Assembly (NCBI GenBank): GCA_949742505.1
Contig: CATJPU010000296.1
Coordinates: 1-33,863, forward strand
DNA: 33,863 nt
Origin: an uncultured Lachnospiraceae bacterium
GTDB taxonomy: Bacteria; Bacillota; Clostridia; Lachnospirales; Lachnospiraceae
Reading direction: 5' to 3'
A program made the translations under genes and the position numbers. Of this stretch, positions 9,173 to 19,579 are shown one piece after another. Positions within the stretch are counted from its first letter, which is position 1. The number at the start of each line of letters is the position of its first letter. The notes under the pieces are model-generated. The model was not told the DNA's origin, searched no databases, and saw only the letters and a list, made by a program, of their open reading frames with translations.

Positions 9173-9856
9173 ATGCTCATGCGTTTATTATTAGCGGAAG
9201 ATGAGAAGGCGCTGTCAAAAGCGCTGGTTACGATTCTTATGCATAATCACTATTCAGTAGATGCGGTTTACAACGGACAGGATGCGCTGGACTATCTGGA
9301 AACGGGTATTTACGACGGTGTGATTCTGGATATTATGATGCCGAAGGTGGACGGAATCACTGTTTTGAAGACCATACGCAGCGCGGGGAATAAGGTTCCG
9401 GTGCTGATGCTGACTGCCAAATCGGAAATCGACGACCGGGTGTTGGGATTAGACAGCGGAGCCGACGATTATCTGACGAAGCCATTTGCAGCGAAGGAAC
9501 TGCTTGCCAGGATTCGCGTCATGACAAGGAGGAAGACGGAAGCGATGGACACAATGCTTTCCTTTGAGGATATCGCTCTGAACCGGGCAACATTTGAACT
9601 GACTTCAGGCGATTCCGCTATTCGGCTGGCAAATAAGGAATTTCAAATGATGGAGCTGCTTTTGGAGCATCCGGGGCAGGTGATTTCTGCGGAGCGGTTC
9701 ATGGAGAAAATCTGGGGATATGACAGCGATGCAGAGCTGAATGTGGTATGGGTAAATATTTCCTATCTTCGGAAGAAATTAGCGAAGTTGGGCAGCGCGG
9801 TACAAATCAAAGTAGTGAGAAATGCAGGTTATCTGGTGGAGGCGGTTCATGATTAA
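9173..9856 (+). CDS. OmpR/PhoB-family response regulator
   Basis: Receiver domain (LLAEDEKALSKAL, VILDIMMPKVDG, MLTAKSE, DDYLTKPF) plus winged-helix C-terminus (VWVNISYLRKKL). The start may be 9179. Confidence 0.95.
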   Translation: MLMRLLLAEDEKALSKALVTILMHNHYSVDAVYNGQDALDYLETGIYDGVILDIMMPKVDGITVLKTIRSAGNKVPVLMLTAKSEIDDRVLGLDSGADDYLTKPFAAKELLARIRVMTRRKTEAMDTMLSFEDIALNRATFELTSGDSAIRLANKEFQMMELLLEHPGQVISAERFMEKIWGYDSDAELNVVWVNISYLRKKLAKLGSAVQIKVVRNAGYLVEAVHD

Positions 9857-11069
9857 ACGGTTGCGGCGAAAATTTATTGTGATTACCATGTGTTCCATCT
9901 TAGCGGTTCTCGGAGGAATCATTGGGGGGATTAATCTGGCCAATTATATCAGTATTAATCAGAGGGCAGACGAGAAGCTGACCCTGCTGATGGAAAACAG
10001 AGGTCAGTTTCCGCGTCAGGGGGAAGAACCAGAGAAGAAGCCGCTTCCTCCCGGTATGTCTCCGGAGGCGCCTTTTGAAACCCGTTATTTTACAGTAACG
10101 GTAAATGCAGAGAATAAAGTGGTTTCAGCGGATTTAGGAAGAATTGCGGCAGTCTCCCGCCAGACGGCGGAACGCTATGCAGTTGAACTGTATGAGAAGG
10201 GTGAGAAAGAAGGCTTCAAAGAGTATTATAAGTACCGGGCGGTTGAAGAGGAAGAGGGGATTATGTATGTATTTCTGGACTGCGGGCGCGAGTTGTCCAC
10301 ATTTTATTCATTTTTAGGTATGAGTATCTTCATTAGTCTGTGCGGCTTATCGCTGGTTTTTATCCTGGTATTATTTTTCTCAAAACTGGCGGTAGGGCCG
10401 GTTGCGGAAAGCTATGAGAAACAGAAACAGTTTATTACAGACGCCAGTCATGAGATTAAGACGCCGCTTACGATTATTGACGCCAATACGGAAGTGCTGG
10501 AGTTGGAAAATGGGGAAAATGAGTGGACTGCCGGGATTAAAAATCAGGTGCGGCGGCTGAACTCCCTGACAGAGAAGCTGGTATTCTTATCCCGAATGGA
10601 GGAGGAACAGACGAAACTTCAGATACAGGAATTTTCGATTTCTGAAACTGTTTTGGAAATCGTGCAGTCATTTGAACCGGTAGCAGAGATGAAAGGAAAG
10701 GACTTTCAGGCGGAGGTCCCGCCGAATCTTTTCTATTATGGGGATGAAGTAATGTTCCGGAGGATGCTAACCCTTCTGCTGGATAACGCGGTAAAGTATT
10801 CCAGTGAGAATGGTGTGATAAGACTGACTCTCCGGAAAACAGAGAAACATGTAGAACTTGTGCTATGGAATACAGTGCCGGAAATCCGGCAGGGGAATCA
10901 GGATATCTTGTTTGAGCGGTTTTACCGGCCAGACTCCTCCCGTAATTCCGAGACAGGAGGATATGGGATTGGATTGTCGGTGGCAAAAGCTATTGTGACG
11001 GCGCATAAAGGGAAAATACATGCCAGGAGCGGGGATGGGAAATCCATAGAGTTTCAGATTGTGCTGTAG
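9849..11069 (+). CDS. Sensor histidine kinase
   Basis: Two TM segments, H-box FITDASHEIKTPLTIIDANTEVLE, N-box LLDNAVKYSSENG, G-box GGYGIGLSVAKAIV; overlaps the end of the response regulator. Confidence 0.95.
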   Translation: MIKRLRRKFIVITMCSILAVLGGIIGGINLANYISINQRADEKLTLLMENRGQFPRQGEEPEKKPLPPGMSPEAPFETRYFTVTVNAENKVVSADLGRIAAVSRQTAERYAVELYEKGEKEGFKEYYKYRAVEEEEGIMYVFLDCGRELSTFYSFLGMSIFISLCGLSLVFILVLFFSKLAVGPVAESYEKQKQFITDASHEIKTPLTIIDANTEVLELENGENEWTAGIKNQVRRLNSLTEKLVFLSRMEEEQTKLQIQEFSISETVLEIVQSFEPVAEMKGKDFQAEVPPNLFYYGDEVMFRRMLTLLLDNAVKYSSENGVIRLTLRKTEKHVELVLWNTVPEIRQGNQDILFERFYRPDSSRNSETGGYGIGLSVAKAIVTAHKGKIHARSGDGKSIEFQIVL

Positions 11070-11103
11070 ACAGAAAATTCAGAAATTAGGAGGAATTAAA
11101 CGA

Positions 11104-11820
11104 ATGGATATTCAGAATGTATTTCAGAGGTATGAGATAAAGTATATGATTTCTAAGGAGCAGCAGGAGAGGATACTGCGAGGGATGGAGGCATATATGG
11201 AGGGGGATGCTTATGGGCGGAGTACGATTTGTAATCTGTATTTTGATACGGATAATTATCTGCTGATACGGCGTTCGCTGGAACATCCGGTGTATAAGGA
11301 GAAACTGCGGCTTAGAAGCTATGGGACGGCGAAGCCGGATAGTCAGGTGTTTATGGAATTGAAGAAGAAATATCAGTCGGTAGTTTATAAGCGGCGGATT
11401 GGAATTACGGAGAGGGAGGCTATGCGGTGCCTGCGGGGGGAAGAGTCTCTTATGGATACGCAGATTGGGCGGGAGATGGATTATTTTCTCCGGCAGTATC
11501 AGTATCCCCGGCCGGCGGTATTTCTTTCTTATGAAAGGGAAGCTTTTTACGAGAAGGGCGACAGGGATTTCAGGGTTACGTTTGATGAGAATATTCTTTG
11601 GCGGGATTCGGAATTGTCTCTTCTCGAGGGGCCTTACGGTACACCGGTTCTGGATGAGGGGCAAGTGCTGATGGAGATTAAGACCGGCGCGGCAATCCCT
11701 TTGTGGATGACGGCGCTGCTGACAGAGAATCATATTTATAAAACTTCGTTTTCAAAATACGGAACAGTATATCAGAACCTTTGCGAAAATCAAATGGGAG
11801 GAATGTGTTATGCCGGATAA
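11104..11820 (+). CDS. Polyphosphate polymerase (VTC) domain-containing protein
   Basis: QNVFQRYEIKYMISKEQQ, STICNLYFDTDNYLLIRRSLEHPVYKEKLRLRSYG, FMELKKKYQSVVYKRR, LMEIKTGAAIPLWM; ATG at 11104 after AGGAGG. Confidence 0.88.
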   Translation: MDIQNVFQRYEIKYMISKEQQERILRGMEAYMEGDAYGRSTICNLYFDTDNYLLIRRSLEHPVYKEKLRLRSYGTAKPDSQVFMELKKKYQSVVYKRRIGITEREAMRCLRGEESLMDTQIGREMDYFLRQYQYPRPAVFLSYEREAFYEKGDRDFRVTFDENILWRDSELSLLEGPYGTPVLDEGQVLMEIKTGAAIPLWMTALLTENHIYKTSFSKYGTVYQNLCENQMGGMCYAG

Positions 11821-12505
11821 GGTGTTTGGAGGAATATTTGACAATGGAGGAGCGGCGGTGATTGCGGTGCCGGATTTCCTGATTTGCGTAGGCGTGTCGC
11901 TGGTTATCGGCGTATTCTTAGCGCTGGTTTATACATATCGGAGCCGGTATACGAAGAGCTTTGTGATTACTCTTGCAATTCTTCCGGCGGTGGTCTGCGT
12001 GGTGATTATGATGGTAAATGGAAATGTAGGGGCGGGCGTTGCCGTGGCGGGAGCGTTCAGTCTGGTACGTTTTCGCTCCGCACCCGGGACGGCGAAGGAA
12101 ATCGGCACGATTTTCCTTGCAATGGGAGCGGGACTGATTGCAGGTATGGGATATCTGGGGTATGCGGTATTATTTTCCCTTTTGCTGGGATTGGTGATGC
12201 TGTTTTATCAGAAGATTGGACTTGGGGAGACGAAGGGAGCGTCCAGAGAGAAGACGCTGCACATTACCATTCCGGAGGATTTGGATTATACGCAGGTGTT
12301 TGACGACCTGCTGGAGAAATATACCAGCGCGGCGGAGGTGGTGTCGGTGAAGACGACGAATATGGGGAGTTTGTTCAAACTGACATATCAGATGACATTG
12401 AGGAATGTGACAGAAGAAAAGGAATTGATTGACGCTCTGCGCTGCAGGAACGGCAATCTGGAAATCAGCATTACCAGACAGGAGGCGGCGGTCTATGAGC
12501 TGTAG
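11810..12505 (+). CDS. DUF4956 domain-containing membrane protein
   Basis: GVAVAGAFSLVRFRSAPGTAKEIGTIFLAMGAGLIAGMGYLGYA; several TM segments; adjacent to the VTC gene. Confidence 0.85.
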   Translation: MPDKVFGGIFDNGGAAVIAVPDFLICVGVSLVIGVFLALVYTYRSRYTKSFVITLAILPAVVCVVIMMVNGNVGAGVAVAGAFSLVRFRSAPGTAKEIGTIFLAMGAGLIAGMGYLGYAVLFSLLLGLVMLFYQKIGLGETKGASREKTLHITIPEDLDYTQVFDDLLEKYTSAAEVVSVKTTNMGSLFKLTYQMTLRNVTEEKELIDALRCRNGNLEISITRQEAAVYEL

Positions 12506-13749
12506 GAAGAAAATTATTTCAGGATGCATACTTTTGGCGGTATGTGCATGGCTGATAACGGGATGTGCTTCCCCGGAGAAAACGGAGGATAAGAAGGCGG
12601 AGGAGAATGCAGCAGAGTCCGGCTCAGATACGATAGATACTAGTGAGATGTTTTCAAATCGCGGATGGGATGTTCACCCTGTCTTCCGGCAAAGATGGGA
12701 TTCAATCGGATTATGGAACAGAGACAGAAGAAACTCCGGAGGGCAAAGGATTTATCTACATCGCAGGAGGGAAGTTTCAGATTACGGCGGGGGACGACGG
12801 ACTGCAGGCATCTTCCTTTGTCCGAATCGCGGACGGGACATTACAGATTGCGGCGGAAGACGACGGGATTCACGCAGACGGAGAGGCTGCTGTACACAGT
12901 GGGGAGCTCATCATTTCAAAGAGTTATGAGGGAATCGAGGGACAGACGGTGGAGATTACCGGCGGAAATATTCAGATACTATCTGCGGATGACGGGCTGA
13001 ATGCTTCCAGCGGAAACGGGCAGAATCATACTGCTGGCGGGCAGAGAGAAGAGCCATTTGCATCAGATGAGGATTGTGTGATTCAGATATCCGGCGGCAA
13101 TATAGTAATCAATGCTTCCGGCGATGGGATTGATTCCAATGGCAATCTCTATGTGTCCGGAGGAGAGACTTATGTATACGGTCCGGAAAACGACGGCAAC
13201 GGCGCTCTGGATTACGCGGGAGAGGCAGAGATAACCGGGGGCGTATTCGCCGCTTCGGGAGCCGGCGGGATGGCGCAGAATTTCGGGGAGAGTTCTTCGC
13301 AGGGAGCAATGCTGGCGACGCTTCAGGAATGGGCGGAGGGAACGGCGGCGCTGACGGACAGCTCCGGCGCGGAGGTGTTCTCCTGCACGCCGGAAAAGAA
13401 ATATAATTCTATTCTCATCAGCACGCCGGATATACAGGAAGGAGAGACGTATACCTTAACGGCCGGAGAACAGCAGGTTACCGTAGAGATGACGGGACTG
13501 ATATACGGCGCCGGAGGAATGGGCGGAGGAATGGGCGGAGGAATGGGCGGCGGAATGGGCCGGCCAGGACAGGGAGGAATGCCGGAAGATATGGGAGGAC
13601 AGCCGGGAGAAGGAATGGAAACGCCCGGGGGTATGGGAGAGCGTCCGGCAGGAGAGATGGAGCCGCCGGGAGACATGGGAGGTCCGCACGAGGGAGGAAT
13701 GGAGCCGCCGGACTTCATTTGGCAAAGTACTAATAGTTCCATGGCGTGA
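12495..13749 (+). pseudogene. Carbohydrate-binding-domain (beta-helix-like) lipoprotein with internal deletion/frameshift near 12650
   Basis: Lipoprotein N-terminus MSCRKKIISGCILLAVCAWLITGCASPE...TSEMFS is in a different frame from the body IADGMFTLSSGKDGIQSDYG...GGKFQITAGDDGLQASSFVRIADGTLQI. Confidence 0.7.
13513..13560 (+). repeat. Four tandem 12-bp units (GGAGGAATGGGC) encoding GGMG repeats
   Basis: GGAGGAATGGGC x3 then GGCGGAATGGGC; translated GGMGGGMGGGMGGGMG, followed by a Gly/Pro/Met/Glu-rich tail. Confidence 0.9.
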
Positions 13750-13805
13750 AAAACCGTGGGGGTTAACATAAATACTTTTGAATTTCGGATGATAGTAGAA
13801 AAATA

Positions 13806-13880
13806 TTTTGATAATCAAAACGCTTGACAATCAAATGATTTGGTTATATACTTTGAACTTGAAACAGTTTGCTGATCAAA
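13806..13880 (+). promoter_or_regulatory. fab operon promoter with FabT/MarR-like palindromic operators
   Basis: TTGACA (13824-13829), 17-bp spacer, TATACT (13847-13852). Palindromes TTTTGATAATCAAAA (13806-13820), CAAATGATTTG (13832-13842, in the spacer) and TTTGCTGATCAAA (13868-13880, one mismatch). Confidence 0.75.
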
Positions 13881-13904
13881 ATAATTATTTGAAGGAGAAC
13901 CAAA

Positions 13905-14861
13905 ATGACGGGAAGGATATGTGGAACAGGATTCTGTGTGCCGCATCGTGTGATGGACAATGAAGAGCTAGCCCGCATGGTGGAGACCAGCGATGAATGG
14001 ATAAGGGAGAGAACCGGCATTGCAAAACGCCGTATCATTACGGAAGAAACTACCGTATCCATGGCGGCAGAGGCGGCTAAGCAGGCGCTTGCGGACGCGG
14101 GAATCGCAGCGGAGCAGGTGGAGCTCATTATGACAGCGACCATTTCTTCCAATGTAATTCTTCCCTGCGCGGCCTGTGAAGTGCAGAAGGAAATCGGAGC
14201 ATTAAGCGCAGCGTGTTTTGACATAAATGCAGCCTGCTGCGGGTTTCTGACAGCCTACCAGACGGCGCAGGCATACATAGAGGCAGGAATCTACCAGACG
14301 ATTCTGATTATCGGAAGCGAGAGCTTGTCAAAGCTGACCGACTGGAAGGACAGGGGAACCTGCATTCTGTTTGGCGACGGCGCAGGAGCGGCGGTACTGA
14401 AGGCGGGGGAGGGAGAAGGCTTTCGCAGCATCCTGCATTCTGACGGCGGCAGAGGAGAAGCTCTCACCTGCAGCGGTAAGCACTGGAAGTCGGGTGAAGA
14501 CGACACAGGATTTATGAAAATGGACGGCAGGGAGGTATTTCAGTTTGCAGTAAAACGAGTGCCGGAGGTAATCAGAGAGGTATTGGAATTAAATCACTGC
14601 AGTCTGGAAGAAATCGACTATTTTGTGGTTCATCAGGCTAACCGCAGAATCATAGAAAGCGTAGCCAGACGGCTGGGAACGGATGTTCAAAAGTTTCCAA
14701 TGAATCTGCAGGATTACGGCAATACTTCCTCCGCAAGTATCCCTATATTATTGGCGGAGCTTAGGAGGAACGGCACATTGAAGAAAGGAGACCGGATTCT
14801 GATGGCAGGATTCGGAGCAGGGTTATCCTGGGGAGCCGGAATTGCCGACTGGGGAATTTAG
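13905..14861 (+). CDS. fabH: 3-oxoacyl-ACP synthase III
   Basis: TSDEWIRERTGIAKRRI, FDINAACCGFLTAYQTA, VVHQANRRIIESVARRLG, NYGNTSSASIP-like motif (LQDYGNTSSASIP). Confidence 0.97.
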   Translation: MTGRICGTGFCVPHRVMDNEELARMVETSDEWIRERTGIAKRRIITEETTVSMAAEAAKQALADAGIAAEQVELIMTATISSNVILPCAACEVQKEIGALSAACFDINAACCGFLTAYQTAQAYIEAGIYQTILIIGSESLSKLTDWKDRGTCILFGDGAGAAVLKAGEGEGFRSILHSDGGRGEALTCSGKHWKSGEDDTGFMKMDGREVFQFAVKRVPEVIREVLELNHCSLEEIDYFVVHQANRRIIESVARRLGTDVQKFPMNLQDYGNTSSASIPILLAELRRNGTLKKGDRILMAGFGAGLSWGAGIADWGI

Positions 14862-14980
14862 TGTATCCGGGAGCGCACCCTATGGCCATTCGGCCATTTC
14901 ACAATGTTTGGATTATAATGCTGTAAGAGCATTTTAATCAAAAATAAATGAAGAGTAAAATGAAAAGGAGAGAAAGAAAC

Positions 14981-15205
14981 ATGTTAGAGAAAATACAGGA
15001 AATGATTGTTGACGCGCTTGGAGTAGATGCGGCAAAGGTAACGGAAACAGCATCCTTTAAGGAGGATTTGGGAGCAGATTCTTTGGATTTATTCGAGCTG
15101 GTGATGGCTCTTGAGGATGAATACGGGGTAGAGATCCCGACGGAAGAGCTGGAGAAGATGGTTACCGTCGGAGACGTTGTAAAATACATCGAGCAGAATC
15201 AGTAG
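14981..15205 (+). CDS. acpP: Acyl carrier protein
   Basis: [45 protein letters not shown] with phosphopantetheine Ser in GADSLD; start ATG 14981 after GGAGAG. Confidence 0.97.
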   Translation: MLEKIQEMIVDALGVDAAKVTETASFKEDLGADSLDLFELVMALEDEYGVEIPTEELEKMVTVGDVVKYIEQNQ

Positions 15206-15244
15206 CGGCGCGGAAATTATGGAGATATGCCGAGGAGGATAGGT

Positions 15245-16183
15245 ATGAAAACCGAGATAACAAAATTATTGGGAATCCAGTATCCGATTATACAGGGCGG
15301 CATGGCCTGGGTGGCGGAGTGTCATCTGGCGGCGGCTGTTTCCAATGCGGGAGGATTAGGCTTAATCGGCGCGGCAAACGCGCCGGCGGAGTGGGTTCGC
15401 GAGCAGATTCGGGAAGCGAAGAAGCTGACGGATAAACCGTTTGGCGTCAATATTATGCTGATGAGTCCCTACGCGGATGAGGTAGCGAAGATTGTTGCGG
15501 AAGAACAGGTGAAGGTCGTGACTACCGGAGCAGGGAATCCTGAGAAATATATGAGTATGTGGAAAGAAGCCGGAATTAAGGTGATTCCGGTGGTTGCTTC
15601 CGTAGCGCTGGCAAAGCGTATGGAGCGCTGCGGCGCGGATGCGGTGGTAGCAGAGGGATGTGAGGCAGGAGGACATATTGGGGAAACCACGACCATGGTA
15701 CTGGTGCCCCAGGTTGCAGAGGCAGTAAAGATTCCGGTGGTTGCCGCAGGAGGAATCGCAGACGGAAGAGGAATTGCCGCGGCATTTATGTTGGGAGCAA
15801 AGGGTGTGCAGATGGGAACGCATTTTGTGGTGGCAGACGAATGTATTGTTCACGATAATTACAAAGAGCGTATCCTAAAGGCAAGCGATATTGATACCAG
15901 AGTAACCGGAAGAACCACCGGGCATCCGGTCCGGGCCCTCAGGAATGAAACGACAAGAAAATACTTAGAGTTGGAGAAAGCAGGAGCTTCCTTTGAAGAA
16001 TTAGAAAAGCTTACTCTTGGCGGACTTAGAAAAGCCGTAGTAGACGGTGATGTGAAGACGGGAAGCGTGATGGCAGGCCAGAGCGCAGGTATGGTAAGAG
16101 AGAGAATGTCCTGCAGGCAGCTGATTGAGAAGCTTGTCAGGGAGACGGACGGGCTGATGAAAGGATGCGGATGTTATGAGTAA
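15245..16183 (+). CDS. fabK: Enoyl-ACP reductase II (FMN-dependent, FabK)
   Basis: ITKLLGIQYPIIQGGMAWVAECHLAAAVSNAGGLGLIGAANAPAEWVREQI, EGCEAGGHIGETTTMVLVPQVAEAV; located in a fab cluster. Confidence 0.95.
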   Translation: MKTEITKLLGIQYPIIQGGMAWVAECHLAAAVSNAGGLGLIGAANAPAEWVREQIREAKKLTDKPFGVNIMLMSPYADEVAKIVAEEQVKVVTTGAGNPEKYMSMWKEAGIKVIPVVASVALAKRMERCGADAVVAEGCEAGGHIGETTTMVLVPQVAEAVKIPVVAAGGIADGRGIAAAFMLGAKGVQMGTHFVVADECIVHDNYKERILKASDIDTRVTGRTTGHPVRALRNETTRKYLELEKAGASFEELEKLTLGGLRKAVVDGDVKTGSVMAGQSAGMVRERMSCRQLIEKLVRETDGLMKGCGCYE

Positions 16184-17096
16184 GATTGCATTTATCTATC
16201 CCGGGCAGGGAGCGCAGAAGGCCGGAATGGGAGCTGATTTCTATGAAAACAGCGAGATCGCAAGAGCCATTTACGACGAGGCGTCCCGGGTGCTGGGACT
16301 GGATATGAAGGAGCTGTGTTTTGAGCAGAATGACAGGCTGGATATGACGGAATATACCCAGGCAGCCATGGTAACTACCTGTCTTGCCATGACCAGAGTG
16401 ATAGAAGAAATGGGCGTAGAACCGGACGTTACGGCCGGGTTAAGCCTTGGCGAATATTGTGCCGTTGCTGTCTCGGGAGGTTTTGACGATATGGATGCGG
16501 TCAGAACGGTAAGAATCAGAGGGATTCTGATGCAGAATACGGTTCCTGCCGGAGAAGGCGCGATGGCGGCCGTTATGGGAATGGAAAAGGAAGCCATCGA
16601 ACATGTATTAGCGTCCATGGAGGATGTAACTATTGCAAATTACAATTGTCCGGGACAGATTGTTATTACCGGAAGGACAGGAGCGGTACAGGAAGCCTGT
16701 GGCCGGCTGAAAGAGGCAGGGGCAAGACGCACGATGCCATTAAAAGTCAGCGGCCCGTTCCATTCGCCTATGCTTGCTGAGGCAGGGAAGGAGCTGGCGA
16801 AAGAGTTGGAGAAGTCAGCGTGGAAGAGCCTTGCGATTCCTTATGTGACGAATGTGACGGCAGAGGAGGTAACTGATATATCAAAGACGCCGAAGCTTCT
16901 CGTCCGTCAGGTCAGCGCGCCGGTAAAGTGGGAGCAGAGCATGGAAACCATGATTCGAGCCGGGGTGGACGCCTTTGTAGAAATCGGTCCGGGCAGGACT
17001 CTTACCGGTTTTTTGAAGAAGATTGCGCCAGAGAAGAAAGTTCTTCAGATTGGAACATGGCAGGATATTGAGAAGGTACTTCAGGAACTAAAGTAA
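16176..17096 (+). CDS. fabD: Malonyl-CoA:ACP transacylase
   Basis: [31 protein letters not shown] active site, [12 protein letters not shown]. Confidence 0.97.
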   Translation: MSKIAFIYPGQGAQKAGMGADFYENSEIARAIYDEASRVLGLDMKELCFEQNDRLDMTEYTQAAMVTTCLAMTRVIEEMGVEPDVTAGLSLGEYCAVAVSGGFDDMDAVRTVRIRGILMQNTVPAGEGAMAAVMGMEKEAIEHVLASMEDVTIANYNCPGQIVITGRTGAVQEACGRLKEAGARRTMPLKVSGPFHSPMLAEAGKELAKELEKSAWKSLAIPYVTNVTAEEVTDISKTPKLLVRQVSAPVKWEQSMETMIRAGVDAFVEIGPGRTLTGFLKKIAPEKKVLQIGTWQDIEKVLQELK

Positions 17097-17119
17097 TGTG
17101 GCGTAGGAGGAGAGAAAGC

Positions 17120-17860
17120 ATGTTAGAAGGTAAGATTGCGGTTGTCACCGGAGCATCCCGGGGAATCGGAAGAGCAATTGCCCTGGAACTGGCGGCCAGA
17201 GGAGCGGAGGTTATTATCAATTATAACGGTTCTGCTCAGAGCGCCGGGGAGGTTAAGCAGGAAATAGAAGAAAAAGGCGGAAAGGCAGAGACCGTTCAGT
17301 GCAACGTGGCGGATTCCAGCCGGTGCACAGAATTTATCAGCGAAGTGATAAAGAACTATGGACGGATCGACATTCTGGTAAATAATGCAGGAATTACCAG
17401 AGACGGTTTGCTGATGAAGATGTCGGAGAAGGATTTTGACGACGTGGTTGCGACTAATCTGAAGGGCACATTCAATACCATACGCGCGGTCTCCCGTCAG
17501 ATGATTAAACAGAAAAGCGGAAGAATTATCAACATGTCTTCGGTGGTGGGAATTTGCGGAAACGCAGGACAGGTCAACTATGCGGCGTCGAAAGCAGGTA
17601 TTATCGGCGTGACCAAATCTGCGGCAAAAGAAGTTGCTTCAAGGGGGATTACCGTCAATGCGGTGGCTCCCGGATTTGTCGGTACGGAGATGACGGCAGT
17701 GCTTTCTGATAAAGTAAAAGAAGAATCCATCAGGCAGATTCCATTAGGAAGGTTCGGGAAACCGGAGGATATTGCAAAAACAGTAGCGTTTCTTGCATCG
17801 GAAGAAGCGGGCTATATTACCGGGCAGGTGATTCAGGTAGACGGAGGATTGGCAATATGA
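17120..17860 (+). CDS. fabG: 3-oxoacyl-ACP reductase
   Basis: [79 protein letters not shown]. Confidence 0.97.
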   Translation: MLEGKIAVVTGASRGIGRAIALELAARGAEVIINYNGSAQSAGEVKQEIEEKGGKAETVQCNVADSSRCTEFISEVIKNYGRIDILVNNAGITRDGLLMKMSEKDFDDVVATNLKGTFNTIRAVSRQMIKQKSGRIINMSSVVGICGNAGQVNYAASKAGIIGVTKSAAKEVASRGITVNAVAPGFVGTEMTAVLSDKVKEESIRQIPLGRFGKPEDIAKTVAFLASEEAGYITGQVIQVDGGLAI

Positions 17861-19101
17861 GTAAGCGCAGAGTAGTAGTGACAGGAATGGGGGCGGTGAC
17901 CCCGATTGGGAATAGTACCGCAGAATTTTGGAGCGGAATCCGGGCAGGAAAAGTAGGAATCGGGCCGATTACGGCATTTGACACGACAAATTATAAAGTA
18001 AAGCTGGCGGCGGAAGTAAAAGATTTCGATGCGAAGGAACACATGGACTTTAAGACGGCGAAGCGGATGGAGAGATTTTCTCAATTTGCCGTAGCGGCAG
18101 CTGGAGAAGCCTTCCGGGATTCCGGGCTGGATATGGAGAAGGAAGATGTGTTCCGGGCCGGCGTTATCATCGGTTCCGGTGTAGGAAGTCTTCAGGAAGT
18201 GGAATCGGCTGTGGATAGGATTGAAAAGAAAGGACCTTCCAGAGTCAATCCTCTGTTAGTTCCCAGAATGATTGGCAATATGGCGGCCGGAAATGTTTCT
18301 ATTCAGCTGGGATTTCGGGGAAAATGCACCAACGTGGCAACGGCCTGCGCGACAGGAAGCCACTGCATTGGCGACGCATTCCGGGCAATCCAGTATGGGG
18401 ACGCGGATATTATGGCGGCCGGAGGCGCAGAGAGCTGTATCTGCCCTACAGGAGTAGCCGGTTTTACGGCGTTAACAGCGTTGTCTGAGAATCCAGACCC
18501 AATGCGGGCGTCAATTCCATTTGACAAGGACCGGGGAGGCTTCGTAATCGGAGAAGGAGCCGGAGTTGTGATTCTGGAGGAATTGGAGCACGCAAGAGCC
18601 AGAGGAGCGCACATTTATGCGGAAGTAGCAGGGTACGGCGCGACCGGGGACGCTTATCATATTACCTCGCCGATTGAGGATGGAAGCGGGGCCGCGAAGG
18701 CCATGGAACTTGCTATGGAAGAGGCGGGCGCAGTTCCGGAGGATATTGATTACATCAATGCCCATGGAACCGGAACGCATTACAATGATTTATTTGAGAC
18801 AAAGGCAGTAAAGAGCGCTTTGGGAAAGTTTGCAAACAGCGTAGTAATGAATTCCACCAAATCTATGGTGGGCCATTTGCTGGGAGCGGCAGGCGGCGTA
18901 GAATTTATCGTCTGTGTGAAATCTATTCAGGAGGGTTTTATCCACCAGACCATGGGGACCAGAGAGACAGACGAAGAATGTAATCTGAATTATGCCATCG
19001 GAGCGCCGGTAGAGAAGCCGGTACATTATGCGATGAGTAATTCCCTTGGTTTTGGGGGTCATAACGCGTCGCTGCTAATAAAAAAATATGAAAATAAATA
19101 G
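17857..19101 (+). CDS. fabF: 3-oxoacyl-ACP synthase II
   Basis: [70 protein letters not shown]. Confidence 0.97.
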   Translation: MSKRRVVVTGMGAVTPIGNSTAEFWSGIRAGKVGIGPITAFDTTNYKVKLAAEVKDFDAKEHMDFKTAKRMERFSQFAVAAAGEAFRDSGLDMEKEDVFRAGVIIGSGVGSLQEVESAVDRIEKKGPSRVNPLLVPRMIGNMAAGNVSIQLGFRGKCTNVATACATGSHCIGDAFRAIQYGDADIMAAGGAESCICPTGVAGFTALTALSENPDPMRASIPFDKDRGGFVIGEGAGVVILEELEHARARGAHIYAEVAGYGATGDAYHITSPIEDGSGAAKAMELAMEEAGAVPEDIDYINAHGTGTHYNDLFETKAVKSALGKFANSVVMNSTKSMVGHLLGAAGGVEFIVCVKSIQEGFIHQTMGTRETDEECNLNYAIGAPVEKPVHYAMSNSLGFGGHNASLLIKKYENK

Positions 19102-19146
19102 AGACGAATCGCTTGAAAGCGATAGAAGTCGTTGAGGATAGAGAAG

Positions 19147-19569
19147 ATGGAATTTGAAAATCTGTTGACGTTAATCAAGACAGTTTCGGATTCGAAACTG
19201 ACAGATTTAAAATATGAAGAAAATGGAGTGAAACTGCATCTGGTTAAGAAACAGGGACGCGTTCCTGCAGAAGCAGTACAGCCAGCGCCTGCAGCAGCGG
19301 TGAGCGTACCGGCTGAAGCTGCGCCTGAGCCGGAAGGCAGGATTATGAAATCCCCATTAGTGGGAGTGTTCTACACAGCGCCTGCAGAGGATGCGGAAAG
19401 TTTCGTATCAGTGGGAGAGGTTGTGAAAAAGGGACAGACCATGGCGATTATCGAAGCCATGAAACTGATGAATGAGATAGAGTGTGAATTTGACGGAACA
19501 TTAAAAGAAATCTATGTGACCAACGGACAGCCCGTGGAATACGGTCAGCCGTTGTTCCGGATCGTTTAG
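19147..19569 (+). CDS. accB: Biotin carboxyl carrier protein of acetyl-CoA carboxylase
   Basis: SPLVGVFYTAPAEDAESFVSVGEVVKKGQTMAIIEAMKLMNEIECEFDG, biotinylation motif EAMKLM. Confidence 0.96.
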   Translation: MEFENLLTLIKTVSDSKLTDLKYEENGVKLHLVKKQGRVPAEAVQPAPAAAVSVPAEAAPEPEGRIMKSPLVGVFYTAPAEDAESFVSVGEVVKKGQTMAIIEAMKLMNEIECEFDGTLKEIYVTNGQPVEYGQPLFRIV

Positions 19570-19579
19570 GAGGAAGACG

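Noticed and set aside
11086-11733. 215-aa minus-strand ORF opposite the VTC-domain gene
   Set aside because: It is fully antisense to a well-supported gene, and its composition (Ile/Pro/Leu/Arg-rich) is typical of shadow ORFs.
11884-12303. 139-aa + strand ORF overlapping DUF4956
   Set aside because: Alternate frame within a clearly coding membrane protein gene.
13513-13560. 12-bp tandem repeats as a CRISPR-like array
   Set aside because: Repeats are contiguous, lack spacers and are in frame with a coding sequence.
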